Origin: CAYFYJ01 sp964347415
Lineage (GTDB): Archaea > Aenigmatarchaeota > Aenigmatarchaeia > CG10238-14
DNA length: 43,181 bases
Direction of reading: 5' to 3'
Assembly (NCBI GenBank): GCA_964347415.1
Contig: CAYFYJ010000002.1
Span: 1-43,181, forward strand
A program made the position numbers and the translations under genes. Below are positions 1 through 7,452 of this stretch, piece by piece. Within the stretch, counting starts at the first letter, position 1. Every line of letters starts with the position of its first letter. A model generated the notes under the pieces. That model did no database searches and was not told the origin of the DNA. It was given only the letters and a program-made list of their open reading frames with translations.

Positions 1-1218
1 TGGCAGAATGAACCGCCCATCATTGAAGACCTTCACGAAACCCTGGTCGAGATGAGAAAGGGCACAAAGGAAAGACAGATGCAGTTGGTTTATGATTCTC
101 TGATAATGAGACTGAAGCCTTACGTGTTCGGCGCGTATTCGTTCCTGAATAAACAAACAAAACTCAACGTATCTGCGAACCCTATAAACTTCAACATAAG
201 GGAGATGCCCAGGTCGATCAGGCCAGTGATCATGTACATGATACTCGATTACATCTATTCGACGATGAGGAAACATCCATGCCCGAAGATGTTGGTGGTC
301 GATGAGGCCTGGTATTTGCTTGAGAGAGTGGAAGAAGCCCCATTCCTTTTCGAGATGGTGAAGACATCCAGGAAGTTCTACTTGGCATTGATGATGATCG
401 TCCAGGAAATATACGACCTGATAAGGAGTAGGGTTGGTGGGGCCGTACTCGCGAACACGAGCTGCAAATACCTATTCAGGCAAGATCCTTCTGTCATGGA
501 CGAGATAGTCAAGACTTTTCATCTAAACCCGCATGAGAGAAAATTGCTGTTGACGTCTGAGGTAGGAGAAGGAATACTCATCGCTGACATGGAGCGCATA
601 CCGATAAAAATTATAGCATCGGAAGGAGAGGACAAACTGATAACTACTTCACCAAAGAAGTTTCTTGCCAGGGAGAGCAGAGAGAGAAGAAAGAAATTCA
701 CCAAACTAGAAAAACCGAAATTAACCGAAAAGGAATTCGACCCGAAGAAAGGTCTTTTCAAAGTCAATGAGCTCACCAAAGATCAGATAAAAATCCTGAA
801 GAGGTCTGGTTATGTTCTGATCAGGCAATCCAAGTTCTCGGCGGGAAGAGGCAGTTATTACTACATAAAACCCAGGGCATCCTTGAAACAGGAAAGCTTG
901 AAACATCTGTTCGTGGTCAAGGTAACGGAAGAAGCACTGAAACAACACACGAACAAGATAAAGATGTACCAGACGAAAAAGCCGGACATAGTTTTCAAGG
1001 ATAAGAAGAAACGAAATATAGCGATAGAAGTGGAAACTGGAGAAACCTTAAAGAATGGAAAGAAGATGGAACAGAAGATCAGGATGTTGAAGAGAAAGTT
1101 CAAGGACAATTATTTTTTCATAGTCACGGACGCCACTTTAGTAAAAAAATATTCCAAGTTCGGTGAAACGATAACCAGGTCGCAGATACCGAAAAAGGTG
1201 AGGAGTTATTTCAAATGA
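1..1218 (+). CDS. VirB4/TraC-like conjugation ATPase, C-terminal part, with nuclease-like tail (5' truncated by window)
   Basis: The frame is open from base 1, so the gene begins upstream and the ATG at 52 is internal. The first ~220 residues are the C-terminal half of a VirB4-type ATPase: Walker B VVDEAW around residues 99-104, then a typical tail with VQEIYDL, VLANTSCKYLFRQD and LLLTSEVGEGIL. VirB4 proteins energise type IV secretion or conjugation at the membrane. After a basic linker, residues ~250-405 form an extra domain with PDIVF and IAIEVETG motifs followed by a Lys-rich helix and a hydrophobic strand. This resembles PD-(D/E)XK nuclease or Replic_Relax-type domains, with ExE where many nucleases have ExK. 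The stop overlaps the next start (ATGA), so the two are probably one operon. Family call is firm; the tail's activity is inferred. Confidence 0.8.
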   Translation, partial: WQNEPPIIEDLHETLVEMRKGTKERQMQLVYDSLIMRLKPYVFGAYSFLNKQTKLNVSANPINFNIREMPRSIRPVIMYMILDYIYSTMRKHPCPKMLVVDEAWYLLERVEEAPFLFEMVKTSRKFYLALMMIVQEIYDLIRSRVGGAVLANTSCKYLFRQDPSVMDEIVKTFHLNPHERKLLLTSEVGEGILIADMERIPIKIIASEGEDKLITTSPKKFLARESRERRKKFTKLEKPKLTEKEFDPKKGLFKVNELTKDQIKILKRSGYVLIRQSKFSAGRGSYYYIKPRASLKQESLKHLFVVKVTEEALKQHTNKIKMYQTKKPDIVFKDKKKRNIAIEVETGETLKNGKKMEQKIRMLKRKFKDNYFFIVTDATLVKKYSKFGETITRSQIPKKVRSYFK

Positions 1219-1823
1219 AACAAAAGAATGCGAGGATTGTTGCATCGATTTCAACCCTAGGTCTTGATACGAGTGGTAGACTCGGTCAATTTCCTGTCGT
1301 TATAGCCTGCGTAAAACTCGAAAAGAAAATATCAATTCTAAACGACCTGAGGAATAAGGTAAGGAAAAGACACAGAGCTCTATCCTCTAGGAGGGTAATA
1401 AAGGCAAGGGATTTGACTGATGAGGAATTGAGATGGTTTATGAGAAGGATAAAATTCCCGTTTGCGGTTATGAAAATAACTTCAAAAGATTTTCAAAAGA
1501 TAAGAAAGAAATACGGGATGAGAAAGAACTGGGATTTCAAGTTTTTGGGTGCATATTATTACCATGTCATCTCCAAACTGTACAGTAAGAATGTTGAAAA
1601 AATACTCATTGACAGAGATTATGTTAAAAGTACAATGCTTATAATTCTGAGGACGGTAACTAATCTGTTTTCTCTGAAGGAAGAAGTGCCACACATTTCT
1701 GTATCTTCAAGTATGAATAGGGAGATTCAACTCGCTGATTTGATAGCCGGTACTTACAGGAGATTAAGACTGAAGAGAAAATCGATAAGATTTGATGAGA
1801 AATTGTTAAAACATGTTTATTAG
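1215..1823 (+). CDS. DUF3800-like (RNase H-fold) protein
   Basis: Overlaps the VirB4-like gene by 4 nt, indicating translational coupling. 202 residues. The N-terminus (SISTLGLDTSG..GQFPVVIACV) resembles the first strand and Asp of DUF3800 proteins, a central segment has ILIDRDY, and the C-terminus has IQLADLIAGTYRR, the most recognisable DUF3800 motif. These three Asp-bearing segments are where the acidic active-site residues of RNase H-like folds lie. DUF3800 members are common in mobile DNA and defence regions and their biochemical role is unknown. Similarity is by motif only, so a divergent RNase H-like nuclease is the safest description. Confidence 0.55.
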   Translation: MKQKNARIVASISTLGLDTSGRLGQFPVVIACVKLEKKISILNDLRNKVRKRHRALSSRRVIKARDLTDEELRWFMRRIKFPFAVMKITSKDFQKIRKKYGMRKNWDFKFLGAYYYHVISKLYSKNVEKILIDRDYVKSTMLIILRTVTNLFSLKEEVPHISVSSSMNREIQLADLIAGTYRRLRLKRKSIRFDEKLLKHVY

Positions 1824-1833
1824 GTCATATCCA

Positions 1834-1869
1834 CCAGGGGACCCTGCCAAGCAGGAAACTGCACCCTGG
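1834..1869. other. Nested GC-rich hairpin between genes
   Basis: CCAGGG (1834-1839) pairs with CCCTGG (1864-1869), and inside it CCTGC (1843-1847) pairs with GCAGG (1851-1855) around a CAA loop. It lies 12 nt after the stop of the DUF3800-like gene in AT-rich DNA. It may be a transcript-end structure or part of a small RNA; no T-tract follows directly. Confidence 0.4.
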
Positions 1870-1915
1870 GAGATCAATAATTATTCTAACCTGAAATTAT
1901 TTAAAATTATCTTCC

Positions 1916-1935
1916 AGAACAAAAATCTATCTGAT
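1916..1935 (-). repeat. Interspersed 20-bp module, exact copy
   Basis: Reads ATCAGATAGATTTTTGTTCT on the minus strand. It lies 55 nt downstream of the minus-strand gene ending at 1990; no start codon follows at the usual 19 nt. Confidence 0.8.
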
Positions 1936-1989
1936 TTTAGTATCGAATCATAAGTCAAGTAACGATTTTATCAAATAATTAAAAAATAT

Positions 1990-2373
1990 TTATGCATTTT
2001 TAACACGACTAACACGAAGATAATATGAGTCATATAAAAACGCTTCAGGTCGATTTTTATTTAGAGGTGTAAGTATTTCAGCCTTTCTTTTGTTTACTTC
2101 AGCTTCAATTTCTGGGATAGTACTTGATGGTAATGTAAAATAAAATTCAATAGTATCAGGATTGTCTCTGAAATCAATAGCTCCTAATTCACCTGCAAGT
2201 GCTTCTATCGCTTTACGTAAACCATTGTACTTATGCTTATGACTAGATGCTGTATCTTCTTCAAATTTCCTATAGGAAACAGTAACATAACAAGGACAAG
2301 GAGTATATCTACCATTTTCAGCTTTAACTTTTATTTCGACCATTGCTATTGGGTCAATCCAATTTTGTTCCAT
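1990..2373 (-). CDS. Hypothetical protein, 127 aa
   Basis: No family recognised. It is soluble and rich in charged and aromatic residues, beginning MEQNWIDPIAMVEIKVKAEN, with two Cys (PCPCYVTVSY) and alternating beta-like segments. It is bracketed by two same-orientation copies of the interspersed 20-bp module (2420-2439 upstream, 1916-1935 downstream), which makes it look like a self-contained unit. ATG start at 2373; no clear Shine-Dalgarno. Confidence 0.6.
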   Translation of the reverse strand: MEQNWIDPIAMVEIKVKAENGRYTPCPCYVTVSYRKFEEDTASSHKHKYNGLRKAIEALAGELGAIDFRDNPDTIEFYFTLPSSTIPEIEAEVNKRKAEILTPLNKNRPEAFLYDSYYLRVSRVKNA

Positions 2374-2419
2374 AATAACCTTACAAATAATAGTAAAATT
2401 AAACTTAAATTCTCTTCCC

Positions 2420-2439
2420 AGAACGAAAATCTATCTGAT
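2420..2439 (-). repeat. Interspersed 20-bp module, one mismatch
   Basis: Reads ATCAGATAGATTTTCGTTCT on the minus strand, followed by the usual GGGAAGAGAA. It is 46 nt upstream of the minus-strand gene starting at 2373, so the spacing is longer than at other copies. Confidence 0.75.
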
Positions 2440-2651
2440 TCGGGATGGAAGTTTTGAGAGAAAGTTTTAAATATCCAGAAATCAAAGTTACATTGACTCC
2501 TCGAAAATCCTATTTAAATGTACATGAGTATAACTTTTTTGAACCTCAAATCCGATGAAGATTGATGGGCGACTTGATAAAAGATGAAGAAACCCTTTTA
2601 ACAGAGGAGAGGAAATCTAAAAATATATACGCCTTTTAACAAAGTATTATT

Positions 2652-3056
2652 ATGCTTTTCGAAATAGAGCTTGTCGTTAGATTAATTTTAGCTTTCATAC
2701 TGGGTGGGATCGTAGGGTTCGAAAGAGAGGTAAAGTTTAAACCTGCGGGTTTGAGAACTCATGTTCTTGTCGGACTGGGTTCTTCTCTTATCACGATGTT
2801 ATCTCTGTACGCATTCCCGGGCTCTGATCCTTCTAGGGTAGCCGCTTCTATAATAGTCGGAATAGGTTTTCTTGGGGCCGGTACCATCATTAAAACAAAG
2901 GAAAAAGTTATAGGATTGACCACAGCAGCAACCCTTTGGATAACTGCTTCTATAGGTGTGGCTGTTGGATCAGGGTTTTATTTACTCGCGGTCGTTACAG
3001 CAATCCTTGAGTTTTTGATCTTAAAATTTTCATTGTCTAATAGAGCGAATCGTTAA
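2652..3056 (+). CDS. MgtC/SapB family membrane protein
   Basis: 134 residues, about four transmembrane segments. The N-terminal signature GGIVGFEREVKFKPAGLRTH is typical of MgtC/SapB proteins, followed by LVGLGSSLITMLSLYAF, GIGFLGAGTIIK and GLTTAATLWITASIGVAVG. It is the short membrane-domain form without the C-terminal ACT-like domain seen in Salmonella MgtC. The family is linked to Mg2+ limitation and virulence in bacteria; the archaeal role is unknown. A TATA-like AAAATATATAC lies about 25-30 nt before the ATG, fitting a leaderless or short-leader transcript. Confidence 0.88.
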   Translation: MLFEIELVVRLILAFILGGIVGFEREVKFKPAGLRTHVLVGLGSSLITMLSLYAFPGSDPSRVAASIIVGIGFLGAGTIIKTKEKVIGLTTAATLWITASIGVAVGSGFYLLAVVTAILEFLILKFSLSNRANR

Positions 3057-3067
3057 TCAAAAAGAAA

Positions 3068-3823
3068 TTATTCTAGCATATACTTAACTACATCGCCAAT
3101 AGTAGAAACTCCTTTCGTTTCCATGTCAAACTCAGACATCGTATAATTGTTCAAATCCAATGTTTTAGGAACATAATTAACTCTCTGAATGTAAAAACCA
3201 GGTCCTACTTGCTGTCTTTTGATTTCTCTTTCATAATATGTTAGGTATAATAGATCTTCCGGGACTAAGAACAATTCCATTCCTTTATCAGCAGCGGCTT
3301 GGGCCTTTTCTATCACCCCGCCAATAACTCCAATCTCTCCAGAAGGCATTATAGTTCCAGTAATTGCAACATTCTCTTTCACTTGTTTTTCTTCTATCGC
3401 TGCCACGGTCGCGATAGTCATAGCTGCTCCAGCAGAAGGTCCTCCCAACAATTTTCCACCGATGTCAAAGGATATTATCACATCTTTGTCGCTCAAATCT
3501 TTTTTTGTGTAGTTTTGAGCAACATTCACAGCCGTCTCTGCCGAAAACTGAGTATCGGGCTCGAGGAACGGGTTAGTGTTCATCAAAACTCTTCCTTTCC
3601 CAGGATGGACTTCAACCGTAACTTTACCTAAAACACCAGAGTTATCATTACTCTTTACAGCCAGAATGTTTGCTGAAGCAGAATAATTTTGGATTGACAA
3701 GGGAGTGAGTTGTTGAACGGGTTCAAACGGGATTAAAACCTGATTACCGATTATAACCCCTAGGATAAAGATGAGGATGTAAATGGTTGCTGTTCTAACT
3801 GGAGATTTAGTTTTTTTTCTCAT
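3068..3823 (-). CDS. Membrane-anchored Lon-like (S16) serine protease
   Basis: 251 residues. A basic N-terminus plus a hydrophobic segment (residues ~12-33) form a signal anchor. The rest is a stand-alone Lon proteolytic domain: catalytic Ser130 in GGPSAGAAM and catalytic Lys173 in GGVIEKAQAA, with ITGTIMPSGEIGVIGG between them. No AAA+ domain is present, unlike true Lon. The predicted location is outside or at the outer face of the membrane, so it would be ATP-independent or work with a partner. Convergent with mgtC (11 bp apart). Confidence 0.88.
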   Translation of the reverse strand: MRKKTKSPVRTATIYILIFILGVIIGNQVLIPFEPVQQLTPLSIQNYSASANILAVKSNDNSGVLGKVTVEVHPGKGRVLMNTNPFLEPDTQFSAETAVNVAQNYTKKDLSDKDVIISFDIGGKLLGGPSAGAAMTIATVAAIEEKQVKENVAITGTIMPSGEIGVIGGVIEKAQAAADKGMELFLVPEDLLYLTYYEREIKRQQVGPGFYIQRVNYVPKTLDLNNYTMSEFDMETKGVSTIGDVVKYMLE

Positions 3824-3879
3824 ACTCCCACTGTCATAATTGGTGAACTAACTTATAAAATTGAGTTTTTTTAGGGTCG

Positions 3880-4149
3880 CTAGCACCATTTTTCTAAAAC
3901 TTCTACAGGTCTAGGATCCCTCCAATCTTCTGAAAAATATGCTTCTTCGCCAGTTAGTTTTATGTCGATCACTCTATCTTCGCTACAAGTTATCTGAACG
4001 TCTAAACAATAGTTTTTTTCATTGCATATCGCTTTAGTCCATGTTGATGTCGGAATTTTATGTTTTGGCTCTGTTCTGATGGCATTAACGATTATGAAGA
4101 ATAGAACAATTCCTAAGAGGATCGTTAACAGGAATAACAATTTTCTCAT
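3880..4149 (-). CDS. Small single-pass membrane protein, hypothetical
   Basis: 89 residues: an N-terminal hydrophobic segment (residues ~4-22) then a small ectodomain with four Cys (ICNEKNYCLDVQITC and a terminal EKWC), which could form disulfides outside the cell. No family recognised. It is upstream, on the same strand, of the Lon-like protease (57-nt gap), so the two may be co-transcribed. Confidence 0.6.
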   Translation of the reverse strand: MRKLLFLLTILLGIVLFFIIVNAIRTEPKHKIPTSTWTKAICNEKNYCLDVQITCSEDRVIDIKLTGEEAYFSEDWRDPRPVEVLEKWC

Positions 4150-4210
4150 GAACCGAGTATCATCGGTTAATTATTTAAGCATTACTATTCGACGGCAATT
4201 ATCCGAACAA

Positions 4211-4230
4211 ATCAGATAGATTTTTGTTCT
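4211..4230 (+). promoter_or_regulatory. Interspersed 20-bp module, exact copy, 19 nt before a GTG start
   Basis: ATCAGATAGATTTTTGTTCT followed by TAGAAGAGAAATGTTAATT and GTG at 4250. The constant 19-nt spacing is what favours GTG 4250 over ATG 4241 as the start. Confidence 0.7.
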
Positions 4231-4249
4231 TAGAAGAGAAATGTTAATT

Positions 4250-4624
4250 GTGAAGTGGAAACAATTCCTGAAAAAAGACAAGAGAAAAACTTTATTATTT
4301 GTAATTTTCTCAATCTTCATAGTTCTATTCATGCCCATACAAGAGGGGTACATACTTGTCGATTGTATTCCTGCTTGGCCTTGCCCAGGAGGAGGGCCTA
4401 CATGGACCATCTTAATCCAAGAGATAACAGATCAAATTCTTTTCGGAAACAGTATTTTTCAAGAATACCCACATTATACTGTGGAACGAAATCTTAAAAA
4501 TTTTGCTTCAAAACATCTACTCAAAATAATAATACAAATTGGATTTGCCTCAATTATTTCTTATCTCCTCTCCTGTTTGATAATATGGATTTACGATAAG
4601 TACAAGAAGAAAAGAATCAGATAG
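4250..4624 (+). CDS. Membrane protein, hypothetical
   Basis: About 124 residues from GTG 4250 (an in-frame ATG at 4241 is possible). Two hydrophobic segments: residues ~14-28 (LLFVIFSIFIVLF) and ~97-112 near the C-terminus (IGFASIISYLLSCLIIW), with a short loop between containing DCIPAWPCPGGGPTW. No family recognised. Its stop codon lies inside the next copy of the 20-bp module, so the module was joined directly to the end of this gene. Confidence 0.6.
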   Translation: MKWKQFLKKDKRKTLLFVIFSIFIVLFMPIQEGYILVDCIPAWPCPGGGPTWTILIQEITDQILFGNSIFQEYPHYTVERNLKNFASKHLLKIIIQIGFASIISYLLSCLIIWIYDKYKKKRIR

Positions 4625-4635
4625 ATTTTTGTTCT
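4616..4635 (+). promoter_or_regulatory. Interspersed 20-bp module, exact copy, 19 nt before a GTG start
   Basis: Overlaps the stop of the preceding gene (TAG 4622-4624). Followed by CGGAGGATAAGATTTAATT and GTG at 4655. Confidence 0.7.
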
Positions 4636-4654
4636 CGGAGGATAAGATTTAATT

Positions 4655-5149
4655 GTGAAGAAGATATCAAGGAAGAAAAGAAAAAGATTGGCCCGGGTCG
4701 TATGGGTCTTAATTTTTTTTGTTGTTTTACTCGTTTTAGTCGAAATCATGACACCAAAAACATCAACCGAGATGCCAGAATCGACTACAACAATTCCAGT
4801 AACAACACTGTTTACAACTACGACTCCAATAACGACGACTGTACCTGTGACGACTACGCTCGGGAATGTGACGACTACCATTCAAGTCCGTAAACCCATC
4901 TCAATCATGGCTTATTTCTGCGATCGTGATACAGATGTGATAAGTTTAACTATCTCTAACAAAGGGAACACAAGGATAGAAGAAGATGAGATTAAGATTT
5001 ACATCGACGATGAATATATAGGAACTTTTGGCAAAGCAATAGATCCTGGTCGATTGAGCGAGAACTCTTTCCAAGGAAAGCAAGGATTTAATACCGTTAA
5101 AGCCGTTTCACCGAGCAATTCTGCAAGATTAATTGTTCGTTGTTATTAG
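4655..5149 (+). CDS. Membrane-anchored protein with Thr-rich stalk
   Basis: 164 residues from a GTG start. A Lys/Arg-rich cytoplasmic N-terminus, one transmembrane segment (residues ~12-30), a Thr-rich stalk (TTTIPVTTLFTTTTPITTT, residues ~45-75), then a small beta-rich ectodomain with two Cys (MAYFCDRD near its start and a terminal IVRCY). The stalk is like a mucin-type O-glycosylated linker. The GTG start is supported by the 19-nt spacing to the module and by the Lys-rich start. Function unknown. Confidence 0.7.
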   Translation: MKKISRKKRKRLARVVWVLIFFVVLLVLVEIMTPKTSTEMPESTTTIPVTTLFTTTTPITTTVPVTTTLGNVTTTIQVRKPISIMAYFCDRDTDVISLTISNKGNTRIEEDEIKIYIDDEYIGTFGKAIDPGRLSENSFQGKQGFNTVKAVSPSNSARLIVRCY

Positions 5150-5194
5150 ATTGTCCCTTATAAATTAATTATAGTAATGTTAAAAATATAATCA

Positions 5195-6238
5195 ATGTCT
5201 CTGAGTAAACGTGAAGAAAAAATATTGAAATCTATCGTTGTTCCGTCAGAGAGTGATCCGAAAAAACCAGAATTCCCTCCGGATAAGCCTAAATTTCCTG
5301 CTACACCAACGTACAGAATTAAAGTCCCGGGGTTCTCTAATGTTTGGCTTAAAGATGATAGCATTAACCGATATAGTGGGACACACAAGGATCGGTTGGC
5401 CTGGGAAGTAGTTGTTCTCTATAGAAATTTTTTATTGGCGAAAAAGAGGGGTCAACTAAAAGGGCCTTTGCCAAGATTTTCAATAATTTCTTCTGGTTCT
5501 GCGGCACTTGCCATAGGTCGCATGTTAAAAAATTATGGTTTACCGCGTCTCAAAGTTTTGGTAGACAAAAACTTGGATGCAAAAATTTATGAAGAGATTG
5601 AAAGATCTCATTGTCAAATATTCAAAATAGATCTTAGTTTAAAACCTTTTACTTCCCGCGAAATTCTTATTCTAACAGAAAATAAAAATGGTTTTGATTT
5701 GACTCTGAATCAAGGTGTTGGTTTAGAAATTGGGAATTATGATTGGATGGGTTATGAAATACTCAATAACTCTCCTGATTATTGTTTTATACCATTCGGA
5801 ACTGGAGGTCTTTTTGAAAAAGTTTTGGAATTAAACAAGTTAGAAGTGGGATATGAGAAACATGATCACAGATTTCATGGTGATGTAAAAAAATTGAGAA
5901 ATTGTAATTTTATGGGTGCAACTACTAAAAATCCAAAATCAAAAGCAGATAAACTCTATGCCCATCATTTACCATCACCTGGGATCGATGAACGCTGGTT
6001 GAAATTCTATAAAAAATCTGGATTTTGTGGTAATAAGACAGGTATTTACTTGGTAAAAGAAAGGTACCTTGATGAAGCCATGAAAATTGCAGAATCCCAG
6101 AGAATAGACTGCGAACCTTCTGGTATAGCTGGCTTAGCTTTAATGTTACAGATGAAAAAGAAATTACCCAAGCATAAAAAAATACTGATAGTTAATACTG
6201 GAAAAACTAAAATTAACGACTTAATCTGTTTAGTGTAG
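5195..6238 (+). CDS. PLP-dependent enzyme, fold type II (threonine synthase/cysteine synthase-like)
   Basis: 347 residues. Motifs of the tryptophan synthase beta superfamily in order: VWLKDDSINRYSGTHKDRLA (residues ~50-69), where the Lys after the SGT motif is the expected PLP Schiff-base Lys; FSIISSGSAALAIGRML as the substrate Asn/Ser loop (SSGSA instead of the usual SSGN); and IPFGTGGLFEKVLEL as the Gly-rich phosphate-binding loop. EPSGIAGLALML near the C-terminus is also typical. The substrate cannot be assigned: threonine synthase is closest in layout but the Ser/Asn change is unusual. TATA-like TTATAAATT precedes the ATG. Confidence 0.75.
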   Translation: MSLSKREEKILKSIVVPSESDPKKPEFPPDKPKFPATPTYRIKVPGFSNVWLKDDSINRYSGTHKDRLAWEVVVLYRNFLLAKKRGQLKGPLPRFSIISSGSAALAIGRMLKNYGLPRLKVLVDKNLDAKIYEEIERSHCQIFKIDLSLKPFTSREILILTENKNGFDLTLNQGVGLEIGNYDWMGYEILNNSPDYCFIPFGTGGLFEKVLELNKLEVGYEKHDHRFHGDVKKLRNCNFMGATTKNPKSKADKLYAHHLPSPGIDERWLKFYKKSGFCGNKTGIYLVKERYLDEAMKIAESQRIDCEPSGIAGLALMLQMKKKLPKHKKILIVNTGKTKINDLICLV

Positions 6239-6270
6239 AATATAAATCAGATAGAGAAAAAATTATTTTT

Positions 6271-6822
6271 TTATTTTTCTTTGGGTAATTTAGAACTTAA
6301 TTCTTTAGCAAGCTCATCTAATTCATTAAGAGATTTCCCATATCTATCAGAATTGCCCGCTCTTCGAGCATATACAGCTTTATGCAATAGCCTCAAAGCT
6401 TGAAAATAAGGCTGTTCTAGACTATCCTTACTGCCTAATCTAAAAAATAGATTCCATAAAATAGATGTTTTTGAAGCCAACGTCTCAAAATCATTCTTGG
6501 CACTTTTAAGTGCTGATTCTACTTGACTTGAATAATCATCTGAAGTCGGGTCGATTTTTTCATATTCCAGTGGGATAATGGTTGTACCTTCAGATTTCCA
6601 ACCACTAATGTATGTTTGAGTGGCGTAGAAATAAACCGTGTCCAAATCTTCTCTAAATAGTTTTTCCTCTAGTCCCCCTATTCTTTTTAATTTTTCCAAT
6701 AATAGCTCTGAAATGAATGCAACTGAATGAAAAGTATGATAATCGCTTGCCAACGCACGAAGACCTCTACCTAATTCAAACTTATATTCATCTAAACAAT
6801 GTGGTACAATTTGTTCTGGCAT
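6271..6822 (-). CDS. Hypothetical alpha-helical protein, 183 aa
   Basis: No family recognised. It appears almost all helical and soluble, with one Cys, a His-rich start (VPHCLDEY, DYHTFHSV) and a Lys-rich C-terminus. Convergent with the PLP enzyme (32-bp gap). Upstream lies the duplicated tRNA-Arg 3' end and a partial copy of the 20-bp module in the same orientation. Confidence 0.6.
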   Translation of the reverse strand: MPEQIVPHCLDEYKFELGRGLRALASDYHTFHSVAFISELLLEKLKRIGGLEEKLFREDLDTVYFYATQTYISGWKSEGTTIIPLEYEKIDPTSDDYSSQVESALKSAKNDFETLASKTSILWNLFFRLGSKDSLEQPYFQALRLLHKAVYARRAGNSDRYGKSLNELDELAKELSSKLPKEK

Positions 6823-6868
6823 GATATGAGTAGATAAAACTAATATTTAAAAATCTTTTGGTTCTGTC

Positions 6869-6978
6869 GATTAAACGCGCCCTGGGTGGGATAGGTTATA
6901 ATCGGTTATATTTATAGGGATTTAAACTATATAGAAAAAATCTATCTGATTCTAGATTAAATGCGCCCTGGGTGGGAT
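6869..6978 (-). repeat. Duplicated 3' end of tRNA-Arg(CCU), direct repeats about 86 bp apart
   Basis: On the plus strand, 6869-6892 and 6955-6978 share 23 of 24 bases (GATTAAACGCGCCCTGGGTG against GATTAAATGCGCCCTGGGTG, then GGAT in both). The second copy is the real 3' end of the tRNA; the first is a detached duplicate. Between them (minus strand) are TCTAGAATCAGATAGATTTTT, a partial 20-bp module, and AACCGATTATAACCTATCC. The same flanks recur at 28.73-28.80 kb next to tRNA-Asn. Confidence 0.8.
6935..6950 (-). repeat. Partial copy of the interspersed module next to tRNA-Arg(CCU)
   Basis: Reads ATCAGATAGATTTTTT on the minus strand; starts 14 nt past the tRNA 3' end. Confidence 0.7.
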
Positions 6979-7104
6979 TCGAACCCACGACCTTCACCTT
7001 TCTCTCCGCGAGGTGCATGCATATCATCATGCTTTTGGCATTCAACCCATTACTCTCATCATCGTTAGGAGGGTGCTATTCTATCCAAGCTGAACTACCA
7101 GGGC
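6965..7104 (-). tRNA. tRNA-Arg(CCU) with 66-nt intron
   Basis: Acceptor stem GCCCTGG/CCAGGGC, D-arm GTTC/GAAT, T-arm GTGGG-TTCGAAT-CCCAC, anticodon loop CTCCTA|A with anticodon CCT. Exons total 74 nt, leaving about 66 nt inserted after position 37, the canonical archaeal site. The loop bases CUC can pair with GAG three nt before the 3' exon, leaving an AAA bulge, which fits a relaxed bulge-helix-bulge. The anticodon stem GCACC/GGTGA has one mismatch at its outer pair. Discriminator base G; CCA not encoded. The intron contains two ATGATGA motifs (see findings). Confidence 0.9.
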
Positions 7105-7194
7105 ACTGTAAGCGTTGTTTTCGATGATTTAAGGTCTATTTTGATATATTGATTCTATTTTATAAATAATTGATTTTATTCTTGAGATTAAAGG

Positions 7195-7210
7195 AAAAAA
7201 TCTATCTGAT
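7195..7210 (-). repeat. Partial copy of the interspersed module
   Basis: Reads ATCAGATAGATTTTTT on the minus strand, 22 bp after the stop of the minus-strand gene ending at 7233. Confidence 0.65.
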
Positions 7211-7232
7211 TTAACGGTGTATTAAATAAGAT

Positions 7233-7451
7233 TTAAAAATATGCCAATACTGCTAACATCCCATGAATTATCGCTAGAATTATAGAAACTATTGCCATCC
7301 TAGAATGCCATTTCAAAGGGATTTTATTTATATTTTTTTTATTTAGGATAGAGATCGATGCTGTAAATAATAAAGAAAATAGAGTAACAATACCTAGCCA
7401 GATAATTATGGGTATCTCTAGAATAAGAAAATATGAAATCTCTTCTAGCAT
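7233..7451 (-). CDS. Small membrane protein, hypothetical
   Basis: 72 residues with two or three hydrophobic segments (residues ~5-34 and ~50-72). WHSRMAIVSIILAIIHGMLA puts two His on either side of a membrane helix, a layout seen in haem-binding membrane helices, but this is only suggestive. Its start follows the CuA-type lipoprotein stop by one base, so it is translated in the same operon and could be a redox partner. Confidence 0.6.
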   Translation of the reverse strand: MLEEISYFLILEIPIIIWLGIVTLFSLLFTASISILNKKNINKIPLKWHSRMAIVSIILAIIHGMLAVLAYF

Positions 7452-7452
7452 A

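Noticed and set aside
4591..4881. Val-rich protein on the minus strand
   Set aside because: Shadow of the Thr-rich stalk of the plus-strand membrane protein.
7019..7069. Complete box C/D guide RNA in the tRNA-Arg intron
   Set aside because: Two box-C-like motifs but no CTGA boxes found.
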